A stretch of 64,000 nucleotides of DNA from Lysobacter sp. yr284 (GTDB taxonomy: Bacteria; Pseudomonadota; Gammaproteobacteria; Xanthomonadales; Xanthomonadaceae), in the NCBI RefSeq assembly GCF_900107375.1, contig NZ_FNPT01000001.1, positions 1,054,001 through 1,118,000 of the forward strand. The letters run 5' to 3'. The notes beneath the pieces were generated by a model, which had not been told where the DNA came from, ran no database searches, and saw only the letters and a list, made by a program, of their open reading frames with translations. How positions within the stretch are numbered: the stretch's first letter is position 1; each line of letters begins with the position of its first letter. Shown piece by piece: positions 8,761 to 19,254 of the stretch. The position numbers and the translations under genes are program-made.

Positions 8761-9055
8761 GTTCGCCTCCGCTGTACGCCTCGACCCGCTCCTTGAGCTT
8801 CTGGCCCGGGCGGAAGGTCACCACTGTGCGCGCGGAAATCGGGATCTCCTCGCCGGTCTTCGGATTGCGGCCCGGACGCTGGTTCTTGCGGCGCAGATCG
8901 AAGTTGCCGAAACCCGACAGCTTGACCTGACGCCCCTGCTCCAACGCTTCGCGCAACGCATCGAAGAACGCGTCGACGAACTCCTTGGCCTCGCGCTTGT
9001 TCAGTCCGACTTCGTCGAACAGACGCTCCGCCATTTCCGCTTTGGTAAGTGCCAT
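8741..9055 (-). CDS. ihfA: Integration host factor, alpha subunit
   Basis: 104 residues ([20 protein letters not shown]...). The DNA-bending arm motif [20 protein letters not shown] carries the intercalating Pro, and the HU/IHF fold has full length. IhfA pairs with IhfB to bend DNA at specific sites in recombination, replication and sigma-54 promoters. It follows pheT by about 45 bases in the conserved pheST-ihfA order. Confidence 0.97.
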   Translation of the reverse strand: MALTKAEMAERLFDEVGLNKREAKEFVDAFFDALREALEQGRQVKLSGFGNFDLRRKNQRPGRNPKTGEEIPISARTVVTFRPGQKLKERVEAYSGGEHAGSGQ

Positions 9056-9100
9056 GGTGACCTCTGAATAACGTCCGGACCGTGACGGCCGCGCGAGGCG

Positions 9101-11494
9101 TCAGGCGCGCAGCCTGGCGCCATGTTCGCGCTCCACCGCGGCGGTCACTTCGGCCACCACGGCATCCACGTCCCGGTCGGTCAGGGTGCGCGATTCATCC
9201 TGCAGAATCAAGCCCATAGCGAGACTCTTGAATCCGGTTTCCACGCCCTTGCCCTGGTAGCGGTCGAACAGCACCAGCTCGCGCAGGCTCGGCCCGGCGG
9301 CGGCCTGGACGGTGGCCTGAATGGCCGCCCATGGCACCGTATCGGCGACGATGAACGCGCGATCGCGGCGCACCGACGGGTACTTGGACTGCGCCCCGGC
9401 CTTGGCCACGGCGCGCTCGACCAATCCGGCCAGGTCCAGCTCGAAGGCGAGCACCTCGGCGTCCAGGTCCAGCGCGCGCTGCAGGCGCGGATGCAGCTGG
9501 CCGATCCAGCCCAGGCGCAGCTCGCGGCCGCCGTCCACGCGCCAGACATCGGCGCTGCGGCCCGGGTGCGCCCAGGACGGCGCCGCCGGACGGTAGTCCA
9601 GGCGCGCGCCGGCCGCGGCGGCGAGACTGTCGAGGTCGCCGCGCAGGTCGTGGAAGCCGACCGGCTGCGCCGCCCGCCCCCACTGCTCGGCGCGGGCGTC
9701 GCCGCAGACCGCGGCGGCGATGCGCTGGGTCTCCAGCGGCGCGCCGGCCGCGGCATGGAACACGTTGCCGAGCTCGAACAGGCGCACCCGCGCCTGCTGG
9801 CGCGCGGCGTTGCGCGCGAGCGCGGCGACCAGCCCCGGCAGCAGCGTCGTGCGCATCACCCCGAGCTCGGCGCTGAGCGGGTTGGCCAGCGCCACCGCGC
9901 CCTCGCCCGCTTGCCACAGCTGCAGCCAGGCGGCGTCGACGAAGGCGTAGTTGACCGCCTCCAGGTAGTCGCGCGCGGCCATCTGCCGGCGCACCGTCGG
10001 CGCGTCGACGCGGGTCTCGCTCGGCGCGATCAGGCGCGAGGCGCCGCCCGGCAGCGTGGTCGGGATGCGGTCGTAGCCGTGGATGCGGGCGATCTCTTCG
10101 ATCAGGTCCTCTTCGATGGCAATGTCGAAGCGGCGGCTCGGCGCGGTCACCCGCCAGCCGTCGTCGCTGCGCTCCACCGCCAGGCCCAGGGCCTGCAGGA
10201 TGCGTTCGACCTCGGCGTCGGCCACGCTCAGGCCGAGCACGCGCGCCAGGCGCGCGCGGCGCAGCGCCACCGGCCGCGGTTGCGGCAGGTGCTCGGGCAG
10301 CGCCGATTCGACCAGCGGGCCGGCGGCGCCGCCGGCGATGTCGAGGATCAGCCGGGTGGCGTACTCGATCGCGGTGCGCGGCAGCTCCGGGTCGACGCCG
10401 CGCTCGAAGCGGTGGCCGGCGTCGGTGTGCAGGCCGAGCTTGCGGCCGCGGCCGATGATCGCGGCCGGGGCGAAGTGCGCCGCTTCCAGGAATACGTTGC
10501 CGGTGGCGTCGGTGACGCGGCTGTCGTAGCCGCCCATGACCCCGCCGAGCGCGACCACGCGCTGGGCGGCGCCGGCGCCGTCGGTGATGACGATGAACTG
10601 TTCGTCCAGCGCCACTTCCTGGGCGTTGAGCAACTGGGTCGCCTCGCCCTTGCGCGCGCGCCGCGCGCCGACCGGGCCGGCCAGGGTGTCGCGATCGAAG
10701 GCGTGCATGGGCTGGCCGATTTCGAGCATCACGTACTGGGTGACGTCGACCAGGAACGACACCGGGCGCACGCCGCTGCGGCGCAGGCGCTCGGCCATCC
10801 ACACCGGCGTCGGCGCGGTCGCGTTCACGCCCTCGATCACCCGGCCGCAGTAGCGCGGCACGTCCGCGCCGGCGTCGAGCTCGACCGCCAGGGCCGAGTC
10901 GATCGTCGCCGGCACCGGCTCGATCGCCAACGGCGCGACCTGGCTGCCGGTGGCGGCGGCGACGTCGAAGGCGATGCCGCGCACGCTGAAGCAGTCGGCG
11001 CGATTCGGGGTCAGCTTGATCTCGATGCTGGCGTCGGGCAGGCCCAGGTACTGCGCCAGCGGCTGGCCGACCGGCGCATCGGCCGGCAGTTCCAGCAGGC
11101 CGGACGCATCGGCGTCGATGCCCAGCTCCTTGGCCGAGCACAGCATGCCGAAGGACTCCACGCCGCGCAGCTTGGCCGCCTTGATCTGCAGGCCGCCGGG
11201 CAGCGACGCGCCGACCGTGGCCAGCGGCGCGACCAGACCGGCGCGCGCGTTCGGCGCGCCGCAGACGATCTGCACGGTGCCGCTGCCGGTCTCGACCGAG
11301 CACACTTGCAGGCGGTCGGCCTCGGGATGCTTTTCGGCGCTGACGATGCGCGCGACGACGACGCCGTCGAGCGCCGCGCCGAGCGCGGTCACTTCTTCCA
11401 CTTCCAGCCCGATCGCAGTCAGGGTCGCGGCGAGCTCATCGCGCGTGGCGGCGGTCGGGACGTGCTGGCGGAGCCAGTTTTCGCTGAATTTCAT
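9101..11494 (-). CDS. pheT: Phenylalanyl-tRNA synthetase, beta subunit
   Basis: 797 residues, normal for the bacterial beta chain. It begins MKFSENWLRQHVPT, then has the tRNA-binding EMAP-like domain (GVVVARIVSAEKHPEADRLQ), B3/B4 editing domain, B5 domain, catalytic-like core and C-terminal anticodon-binding domain (YPSVRRDRAFIV). With PheS it forms the heterotetramer that charges tRNA-Phe and edits mischarged tyrosine. It follows pheS by about 125 bases. Confidence 0.98.
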   Translation of the reverse strand: MKFSENWLRQHVPTAATRDELAATLTAIGLEVEEVTALGAALDGVVVARIVSAEKHPEADRLQVCSVETGSGTVQIVCGAPNARAGLVAPLATVGASLPGGLQIKAAKLRGVESFGMLCSAKELGIDADASGLLELPADAPVGQPLAQYLGLPDASIEIKLTPNRADCFSVRGIAFDVAAATGSQVAPLAIEPVPATIDSALAVELDAGADVPRYCGRVIEGVNATAPTPVWMAERLRRSGVRPVSFLVDVTQYVMLEIGQPMHAFDRDTLAGPVGARRARKGEATQLLNAQEVALDEQFIVITDGAGAAQRVVALGGVMGGYDSRVTDATGNVFLEAAHFAPAAIIGRGRKLGLHTDAGHRFERGVDPELPRTAIEYATRLILDIAGGAAGPLVESALPEHLPQPRPVALRRARLARVLGLSVADAEVERILQALGLAVERSDDGWRVTAPSRRFDIAIEEDLIEEIARIHGYDRIPTTLPGGASRLIAPSETRVDAPTVRRQMAARDYLEAVNYAFVDAAWLQLWQAGEGAVALANPLSAELGVMRTTLLPGLVAALARNAARQQARVRLFELGNVFHAAAGAPLETQRIAAAVCGDARAEQWGRAAQPVGFHDLRGDLDSLAAAAGARLDYRPAAPSWAHPGRSADVWRVDGGRELRLGWIGQLHPRLQRALDLDAEVLAFELDLAGLVERAVAKAGAQSKYPSVRRDRAFIVADTVPWAAIQATVQAAAGPSLRELVLFDRYQGKGVETGFKSLAMGLILQDESRTLTDRDVDAVVAEVTAAVEREHGARLRA

Positions 11495-11618
11495 GGGGAT
11501 GGGCCGTGAATCGAAAATGGGGGATCTAGCAGCGGTCGGCGGTACGCGTAATCGGGAGGGATCGCCGGAATCGAAGCGCTCGCGCTTGCGACTCCCATGC
11601 CCGCTCCCGATTCGCGCC

Positions 11619-13074
<1,456 letters not shown>

Positions 13075-13173
13075 CGCATCCTCCTGGGTGGAGCCGACGG
13101 CCCGGCGTTTCGGGCCCAGAAACGACAATGGGGAAGGACTCGCGCCCTTCCCCATGCCTTGTGGTTCCTCTTC

Positions 13174-13200
13174 AAAAGCCCGCGCACGGATGCGCGGGCT
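13174..13200 (-). terminator. Intrinsic terminator after rplT
   Basis: Ten-base arms AGCCCGCGCA and TGCGCGGGCT with a 4-base loop are followed by TTTT on the minus strand. It lies 18 bases beyond the rplT stop, so it would limit read-through into the exported-protein gene and pheST. Confidence 0.85.
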
Positions 13201-13218
13201 CTTGCGGAGGGACCCGCA

Positions 13219-13578
13219 TTAAGCCGCGAGCGCGCTCTTCGCCTTTTCCGCCAGAGCCGCAAAACCCTTCGCGTCGTGCACGGCGATGTCCGCCAGCACC
13301 TTGCGGTCGAGGGTGATGCCGGCCTTCAGCAGGCCGTTGATGAAGCGGCTGTAGCTCATGCCGTTGATGCGGGCCGCCGCGTTGATGCGGGTGATCCACA
13401 GCGAACGGAAATTGCGCTTCTTCTGCTTGCGACCGATGTAGGCGTACTGCAGGGCCTTCGTGACCGCCTGCTTGGCGACGCGGAAGACCTTGCGGCGGGC
13501 GTTGTAGTAGCCCTTGGCCTGCTTCAGGATTTTCTTGTGACGGCGACGCGCCGTAACACCACGCTTAACTCGTGCCAT
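13219..13578 (-). CDS. rplT: 50S ribosomal protein L20
   Basis: 119 residues ([20 protein letters not shown]...), the standard length, with the basic N-terminal extension and the typical [20 protein letters not shown] core. L20 binds 23S rRNA early in assembly of the large subunit and in other bacteria represses its own operon. It lies 12 bases after rpmI. Confidence 0.99.
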   Translation of the reverse strand: MARVKRGVTARRRHKKILKQAKGYYNARRKVFRVAKQAVTKALQYAYIGRKQKKRNFRSLWITRINAAARINGMSYSRFINGLLKAGITLDRKVLADIAVHDAKGFAALAEKAKSALAA

Positions 13579-13590
13579 TTTTCAGTCTCC

Positions 13591-13788
13591 TCACAAATAC
13601 GGAAGCATGCGGTCCAGACGGCCCGCGTCCTCGGCACGAACATGGTTCGTCTGCCGCAGGTTGCGCTTCCGCTTGGTCGCTTTCTTGGTGAGGATGTGGC
13701 TCTTGTTGGCGTGGCCGCACTTGTACTTGCCGGAAGCGGTCTTCCGGAAGCGCTTGGCCGCCGCCCGATTGGTCTTGATCTTGGGCAT
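13591..13788 (-). CDS. rpmI: 50S ribosomal protein L35
   Basis: 65 residues ([20 protein letters not shown]...), matching the family in length and in the [16 protein letters not shown] motif. It is a component of the large ribosomal subunit. It is cotranscribed with rplT. The 290-base gap up to infC holds no gene but has small hairpins (e.g. CCCGG-CGAA-CCGGG near 13946) that could serve operon autoregulation. Confidence 0.98.
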   Translation of the reverse strand: MPKIKTNRAAAKRFRKTASGKYKCGHANKSHILTKKATKRKRNLRQTNHVRAEDAGRLDRMLPYL

Positions 13789-14080
13789 TGCGATGTCCTT
13801 TCGGATGGTTTTATGTCACTGGCCTGGGCGGTGGCTGGGCACGGCATGCGTGCGGCCACTCTTTCCGTCCTGCCCTTGCCGGCTTGTAAGTCGCTGATTT
13901 ACAAAGAATCTACGACAGGTCCGTGCATCTGCATACAACAAACCCGGCGAACCGGGCCGCATAGTATGCGGGCTGGAAGCCGGGCTTGCAAATATCTTCA
14001 GGCAAATCAGGGGATTGGGAGGCGCGCTCCCACCCCGACCGCGTCCGCAGCCCTTCCCCGGGGACGGGGAAGGACCCGGT

Positions 14081-14605
14081 TCAGGTCTTCTTCTTGGGCG
14101 CGATCATCATGACCATCTGCCGCCCTTCCAGGCGCGGACGCGACTCGACCACGATGTCCTCGCCCAGATCGGCCTCGATCCGCGCCGCCATCTCGCGACC
14201 GAGCTCCTGGTGGCTCATCTCGCGGCCGCGGAAGCGGATGTTGACCTTGACCTTGTCGCCCTCTTCCAGGAAACGGCGCATGTTGCGCAGCTTGATCTGG
14301 TAGTCGCCCTCGTCGGTGACCGGACGGAACTTGAGTTCCTTGATCTCGACCTGCTTCTGCTTCTTCTTGGCCTCGTTGGCCTTCTTCTGCTGCTCGAAGC
14401 GGAACTTGCCGAAATCCATGATCTTGCAGACCGGCGGATCGGCGTTGGGCTGGATTTCGACCAGATCCAGGGCTTCCTCTTCGGCCATGCGCAGGGCTTC
14501 GTCGCGCGTGAGCACGCCGATCATCTCGCCGTCGCTGCCGATCACGCGCACGCGCGGGACGCGGATTTCCTGGTTCTTTCGATTCGGCTTCTCAGGGGTA
14601 CTGAT
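14081..14605 (-). CDS. infC: Translation initiation factor IF-3
   Basis: 174 residues if translation starts at ATC 14605 ([20 protein letters not shown]). The frame has no ATG near the N terminus. TTG (14620) and ATT (14614) lie further upstream, but GGAG at 14616-14619 is well spaced only for the ATC. IF-3 genes of other bacteria use rare AUU or AUC starts, which lets IF-3 repress its own synthesis. Both IF-3 domains are complete ([40 protein letters not shown]). IF-3 checks initiator tRNA on the 30S subunit. Confidence 0.96.
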   Translation of the reverse strand: MSTPEKPNRKNQEIRVPRVRVIGSDGEMIGVLTRDEALRMAEEEALDLVEIQPNADPPVCKIMDFGKFRFEQQKKANEAKKKQKQVEIKELKFRPVTDEGDYQIKLRNMRRFLEEGDKVKVNIRFRGREMSHQELGREMAARIEADLGEDIVVESRPRLEGRQMVMMIAPKKKT

Positions 14606-14647
14606 TGTTGCAATCTCCAATAAAAACGCGATGTTACGCGCCTAGGG

Positions 14648-14670
14648 CCGTCCCGGCCTGACCGGGACGG
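14648..14670. other. Hairpin between thrS and infC
   Basis: Nine-base perfect arms CCGTCCCGG and CCGGGACGG enclose a 5-base loop in the thrS-infC spacer. No T-run follows on the minus strand, so it is more likely an mRNA processing or stability structure than a terminator. Confidence 0.5.
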
Positions 14671-14709
14671 AGGTTGTAGCGCTGCGCGCGGGCGGCGGCT
14701 GGCTCTGGG

Positions 14710-16608
14710 TCAGGCTCGCTCGCTCATAAGACGCGAAGCGAACTCGGCGACGGTCATCGTCCCCAGGTCCTCCCCACCCCGCGTGCGCACCGCGATCGTG
14801 CCGGTTTCCTTCTCGCGGTCGCCAGCGACGAGCAGGTACGGCACGCGCTGCAGCGTGTGCTCGCGAATCTTACGGCCGATTTTTTCGTTTCGCAAATCGG
14901 CCTCGACCCGGAACCCTTGATTTGCAAGGAGTTTCCTGACCTCCTCCACATAATCGCCCTGGGCATCGGTGATATTGAGCACCGCGGCCTGGATCGGCGC
15001 GAGCCAGGCCGGGAACTGGCCGGCGTGGTGCTCGATCAAGATGCCGATGAAACGCTCCATCGAACCGACGATCGCGCGATGCAGCATCACCGGCGTGCGC
15101 CGCTGGCTGTGTTCGTCGACGTACTCCGCGCCGAGGCGGCCCGGCATCATGAAGTCGACCTGCATCGTGCCGAGCTGCCAGGTGCGGCCGATCGCGTCCT
15201 TCAAGTGGTATTCGATCTTCGGGCCGTAGAACGCGCCTTCGCCCGGCAGTTCCTGCCACTGCACGTCGCACGCCGACAACGCGCTGCGCAGCGCGCCTTC
15301 GGCCTTGTCCCAGGTGGCGTCGTCGCCGAGGCGCGACTCCGGGCGCAGCGCGATCTTGATCTGGATGTCGTCGAAACCGAAATCGGCGTACACCGCCAGC
15401 GCCTGCCGGTGGAACGCGGTGACTTCGGCTTCGATCTGGTCTTCCAGGCAGAACACGTGGCCGTCGTCCTGGGTGAAGCCGCGCACGCGCAGGATGCCGT
15501 GCAATGCGCCGGAGGGTTCGTTGCGATGGCACGAACCGAATTCGCCGTAACGGATCGGCAGGTCGCGGTAGCTGTGCAGGCCCTGGTTGAACACCTGCAC
15601 GTGGCCCGGGCAGTTCATCGGCTTGAGCGCGTAGGTGCGCTTCTCCGACTCGGTGAAGAACATGTTCTCCTGGTAGTTGTCCCAGTGGCCGGACTTCTGC
15701 CACAGCGACACGTCGAGGATCTGCGGGCAACGCACTTCGCCGTAGCCGCTGTCGCGGTAGACGCGGCGCATGTACTGCTCGACCACCTGCCAGATCGACC
15801 AGCCCTTGGGATGCCAGAACACCAGGCCCGGCGCCTCTTCCTGCAGGTGGAACAGGTCCTGCTGCTTGCCGATCTTGCGGTGGTCGCGCTTCTCGGCCTC
15901 TTCCATGCGCTGGATGTAGGCGGCGAGCTGCTTCTTGTCGGCCCAGGCGGTGCCGTAGATGCGCTGCAGCTGTTCGTTCTTGGAATCGCCGCGCCAGTAC
16001 GCGCCGGAGATGCGGGTCAGCTTGAACGCCTTGAGGAAGCGCGTGTTGGGCACGTGCGGGCCGCGGCACATGTCCACGTATTCCTCGTGGTAGTACAGGC
16101 CCATCGCATTCTCGTCGGGCATGTCCTCGACCAGGCGCAGCTTGTAGTCCTCGCCGCGCGACTGGAACACCGCGACCACTTCCTCGCGCGGCGTGACCTT
16201 CTTGATCACGTCGTAGTCCTTGTCGATCAGCTCGATCATGCGCGCTTCGATCGCGGCCAGGTCGTCCGGGGTGAACGGGCGCTCGTACCAGATGTCGTAG
16301 TAGAAGCCTTCCTCGATGACCGGGCCGATCACCATCTTCGCGGCCGGGTACAGCTGCTTGACCGCGTGGCCGACCAGGTGGGCGCAGGAGTGGCGGATGA
16401 TCTCGACGCCTTCGGGGTCCTTCGGCGTGATGATGCGCAGCTTCGCGTCGTGGTCGATGCGGTCGCTGGCGTCGACCAGCTTGCCGTCGACTTCGCCGGC
16501 GACGGTGGCCTTGGCCAGGCCGGCGCCGATCGAGGCGGCGACGTCCATGACGGAAACGGGGTGGTCGAATTCGCGGCGGCTGCCGTCGGGGAGGGTAATG
16601 GCGATCAT
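14710..16608 (-). CDS. thrS: Threonyl-tRNA synthetase
   Basis: 632 residues from ATG 16608 ([16 protein letters not shown]). The N-terminal TGS and editing domains ([17 protein letters not shown]) precede the class II core ([33 protein letters not shown]) and the anticodon-binding domain. It charges tRNA-Thr and hydrolyses Ser-tRNA-Thr. The leader holds a short Thr-containing ORF and a hairpin with a T-run, suggesting transcription attenuation. Confidence 0.98.
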   Translation of the reverse strand: MIAITLPDGSRREFDHPVSVMDVAASIGAGLAKATVAGEVDGKLVDASDRIDHDAKLRIITPKDPEGVEIIRHSCAHLVGHAVKQLYPAAKMVIGPVIEEGFYYDIWYERPFTPDDLAAIEARMIELIDKDYDVIKKVTPREEVVAVFQSRGEDYKLRLVEDMPDENAMGLYYHEEYVDMCRGPHVPNTRFLKAFKLTRISGAYWRGDSKNEQLQRIYGTAWADKKQLAAYIQRMEEAEKRDHRKIGKQQDLFHLQEEAPGLVFWHPKGWSIWQVVEQYMRRVYRDSGYGEVRCPQILDVSLWQKSGHWDNYQENMFFTESEKRTYALKPMNCPGHVQVFNQGLHSYRDLPIRYGEFGSCHRNEPSGALHGILRVRGFTQDDGHVFCLEDQIEAEVTAFHRQALAVYADFGFDDIQIKIALRPESRLGDDATWDKAEGALRSALSACDVQWQELPGEGAFYGPKIEYHLKDAIGRTWQLGTMQVDFMMPGRLGAEYVDEHSQRRTPVMLHRAIVGSMERFIGILIEHHAGQFPAWLAPIQAAVLNITDAQGDYVEEVRKLLANQGFRVEADLRNEKIGRKIREHTLQRVPYLLVAGDREKETGTIAVRTRGGEDLGTMTVAEFASRLMSERA

Positions 16609-16734
16609 GGCTTCGTGGTTCGCAGGGCGTGGGTCGGGGGCGCCGGCGCGCGCGGCCGGAGTTGCGGCGCGGCGGGCGGGGGCGCGGCTTGCGCCGCGGC
16701 CACAGGGGCGTTCGGTGTATCCAGGGAACCGGAC

Positions 16735-16758
16735 AAGAAAAAAGCGCCGCGAGGGCGC
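16735..16758 (-). terminator. Candidate attenuator terminator in the thrS leader
   Basis: On the minus strand GCGCC-CTCGC-GGCGC is followed at once by TTTTTT. It lies about 27 bases after the leader-peptide stop and about 130 bases before thrS. The stem is only five pairs but all GC. A leader peptide, a terminator and then a synthetase gene is the classical attenuation layout. Confidence 0.55.
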
Positions 16759-16784
16759 CTGCGTGAGCGGGGCCTGCGCGGGGA

Positions 16785-16811
16785 TCAGCGGTGGGTGCGG
16801 GTAGTGTCCAT
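16785..16811 (-). CDS. Putative threonine leader peptide of thrS (MDTTRTHR)
   Basis: ATG at 16811 opens an 8-codon ORF reading Met-Asp-Thr-Thr-Arg-Thr-His-Arg, ending in TGA at 16787-16785. Three of eight codons are Thr (ACT, ACC, ACC), and the gene downstream is threonyl-tRNA synthetase. When charged tRNA-Thr is scarce, a ribosome stalling here could prevent the downstream terminator from forming. The ribosome-binding site is weak (only GAGCG upstream). It is too short to prove from sequence alone. Confidence 0.5.
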   Translation of the reverse strand: MDTTRTHR

Positions 16812-16889
16812 GTCGCACGCTCGGCCGGCGCGTTGGCGCGGGCCACCTGGGCTCTCGTGAGGACACGGCCGGATGCCGCGTCGCAGGCG

Positions 16890-16917
16890 CTAATAGTTGG
16901 GGACGCGGCGGGGGCAA
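16890..16917 (-). promoter_or_regulatory. Candidate sigma-70 promoter for thrS
   Basis: TTGCCC (16917-16912), a 16-base spacer and TATTAG (16895-16890) on the minus strand. It would start transcription about 70 bases before the leader peptide and 275 before thrS. Each box matches 4 of 6 consensus bases. Confidence 0.4.
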
Positions 16918-17380
16918 GTCAACCATGCCTGGGCGGTAAAACCGCCAGGGGCGGCGCGGCGGGGACCGCGACGGGCCGCACACGGAAAGCGCGCGGCGTT
17001 GCGTTAATGTGGATGCATCAAGGACGCCATCTGCGTGGGGACGTGATGGAAATCAGGGAAGCCGGGCGCGCCTGGCGCGGCCGCGCGGCGCCGCGGCCGG
17101 CATCGATGTCGGGCCGCTGCGCGCTCGTTCGCGACGGCACCGGGCACGCCCAGGCGCGGTCGCGCCGGGCCGCTTTCAATCCGCTCGCCTTCGCGCGATC
17201 CGCTACCCAGCGGGCGGTGCCCGGCGCGACCGCCTGCGCGCGGCAAGCGTCCAGCCATCCGCGTCGCGATCGCGCGCCCCGACCCGGCGCCGCCCCGGGC
17301 CGCGCCGCCGATCCGTCCGCCACCTGGACGACGGCGCCCGCCGCCGGCCTGCTCCCAACGCCCCCGCGCGACGGCGGCCG
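16918..17380. other. Gap between thrS promoter and ABC transporter: no gene seen
   Basis: The ABC-transporter frame is open back to 17009, but that part is Arg/Pro/Ala-rich with no conserved-looking segment. I treat it as untranslated or spurious. No RNA gene, repeat or convincing small ORF was found. Confidence 0.5.
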
Positions 17381-19243
17381 ATGAGCGCCGAGACGCCCGC
17401 CCCCTCCTCCGCCGCGCCGACCGCCAGCGCCTCCGCCTTCGCGGTGCTGCGGCGCCTGCTGCCGACCGTATGGCACTACCGCGGCCGGCTCATCGCCGGG
17501 CTGCTGCTGGTGCTCGGCACCAAGGCGACCCTGGTCGGGCTGCCGCTGCTGCTCAAGGAACTGATCGACGCGCTCGACCTCAAGCCGACCCCGCTGACCG
17601 TGCCCGCGGCGCTGCTGATGGCCTACGGCGCGCTGCGGCTGGCCTCCTCGGTGCTGCAGGAACTGCGCAACGTCGTGTTCGCGCGGGTGATGGCGCGCAG
17701 CTCGCGCGAGGTCGCGCTGCGGGTGTTCGAGCACCTGCACGCGCTGAGCCTGCGCTTCCACCTGGACCGCCGCACCGGCGCGGTCGGCCGCGACCTGGAG
17801 CGCGGCATGGGCTCGATCTCCGAGCTGCTCGACACCGTGCTGTACATGGTCGTGCCGACCCTGGTCGAACTGGCGCTGATCGTCGCGATCCTGGTCGCCG
17901 GCTACGACCTCTCGTTCGCGGGGATCACCCTGGCCACGCTGGCGGTGTACATGGCGTTCACCTACCGCATGACCGAGTGGCGGCTGCGCTGGTACCGGGA
18001 AATGAACGAGGCCAACACCGAGGCCAGCGCCGGCTCGGTCGACTCGCTGCTCAACTACGAGACGGTCAAGTACTTCAACAACGAGGCCTTCGAGACCGAA
18101 CGCTTCGACCGCCGCCTGCGCACGCTGGAGGACAGCGCGGTGCGCAGCCTCAAGGCGGCCTCGCTGATGGGCATCGGCCAGTCGGCGCTGATCGCGGTCG
18201 GCCTGACCGCGCTGCTGTGGCGCGCCACCGACGGCGTGGTCGCAGGGCGCATGAGCCTGGGCGACCTGGTCCTGGTCAACGCCTACCTGCTGCAGCTGGC
18301 CGCGCCGCTGAGCTACCTGGGCGTGGTCTACCGCGAAGGCAAGCAGATGCTGGCCAACCTGGAGCGCATGTTCGCCCTGCTCGACGAACCGGTCGAAGTG
18401 CTCGACCGCCCCGGCGCGCCGGCGCTGCAGGTGCGCGGCGGCGAGGTCCGGTTCGAGAACGTGTCGTTCCGCTACGGCGAGCGCGAGATCCTCGCCGGCA
18501 TCGACCTGATCATTCCCAGCGGCCATACCGTGGCGGTGGTGGGCAGCACCGGCGCGGGCAAGTCGACCCTGGCGCGGCTGCTGTACCGCCACTACGACCC
18601 CGACGGCGGGCGGGTGACCGTCGACGGCCAGGACCTGCGCGAGGTGACCGCCGACTCGCTGCGCCGGCGCATCGGCGTGGTCCCGCAGGACACCGTGCTG
18701 TTCAACGAATCGCTGTACTACAACATCGCCTACGGCCGCCCCGGGGCCAGCCGCGAGGAAGTGCTGGAGGCCGCGCGCGCCGCGCGCATCCACGACTTCA
18801 TCCAGACCCTGCCGCAGGGCTACGACACCGGCGTGGGCGAGCGCGGGCTCAAGCTCTCCGGCGGCGAGAAGCAGCGCATCGCCATCGCCCGCACCCTGCT
18901 CAAGCGGCCGGCGATCCTGATCTTCGACGAGGCCACCTCGGCGCTGGACGCGCACACCGAAGGCGAGATCCAGCGCGAGCTGCGCCAGGCCGCGCAAGGC
19001 CGCACCGCGCTGGTGATCGCCCACCGCCTGTCGACCGTGGTCGACGCCGACCAGATCGTGGTGCTGGAGGCCGGCCGCATCGCCGAGCGCGGCGACCACG
19101 CCGAACTGCTCGCCGCCGGCGGCCGCTACGCCGCGCTGTGGGCGATGCAGCAGCGCCGCCCGCCCGGCCCCGCGCCCGCGCCCAGCGACGACGGCGCGCC
19201 AAGTGCCCGGTACGCCGACGAACACCCCGCCCTTACCGATTGA
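17381..19243 (+). CDS. Atm1-like ABC exporter (fused permease and ATPase)
   Basis: 620 residues from ATG 17381. Six transmembrane helices span about residues 30-310. [19 protein letters not shown] near 225-243 is typical of the Atm1/HMT1 (ABCB7) family, which exports glutathione-linked or sulfur compounds. The ATPase has Walker [10 protein letters not shown] near 387, signature LSGGEKQR near 491 and Walker [13 protein letters not shown] near 512. There is no C39 leader-peptidase domain. An ATP-grasp ligase follows 11 bases later, so the pair is probably one transcript. It may export the peptide made next door, or act generally in thiol/metal homeostasis. Confidence 0.93.
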   Translation: MSAETPAPSSAAPTASASAFAVLRRLLPTVWHYRGRLIAGLLLVLGTKATLVGLPLLLKELIDALDLKPTPLTVPAALLMAYGALRLASSVLQELRNVVFARVMARSSREVALRVFEHLHALSLRFHLDRRTGAVGRDLERGMGSISELLDTVLYMVVPTLVELALIVAILVAGYDLSFAGITLATLAVYMAFTYRMTEWRLRWYREMNEANTEASAGSVDSLLNYETVKYFNNEAFETERFDRRLRTLEDSAVRSLKAASLMGIGQSALIAVGLTALLWRATDGVVAGRMSLGDLVLVNAYLLQLAAPLSYLGVVYREGKQMLANLERMFALLDEPVEVLDRPGAPALQVRGGEVRFENVSFRYGEREILAGIDLIIPSGHTVAVVGSTGAGKSTLARLLYRHYDPDGGRVTVDGQDLREVTADSLRRRIGVVPQDTVLFNESLYYNIAYGRPGASREEVLEAARAARIHDFIQTLPQGYDTGVGERGLKLSGGEKQRIAIARTLLKRPAILIFDEATSALDAHTEGEIQRELRQAAQGRTALVIAHRLSTVVDADQIVVLEAGRIAERGDHAELLAAGGRYAALWAMQQRRPPGPAPAPSDDGAPSARYADEHPALTD

Positions 19244-19254
19244 AGGAAACCCGC

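Noticed and set aside
9122-11509. 795-codon plus-strand frame opposite pheT (and similar long frames opposite most genes)
   Set aside because: It is Arg/Gly/Ala/His-rich and antisense to a clear pheT. Long antisense frames are expected at this GC content.
14648-14670. Hairpin after thrS as a terminator
   Set aside because: No T-run follows, and thrS-infC are expected to be partly cotranscribed; kept only as an unassigned hairpin.
17009-17380. 124-residue N-terminal extension of the ABC transporter
   Set aside because: Low-complexity Arg/Pro/Ala sequence with no domain; ATG 17381 gives the normal family length.
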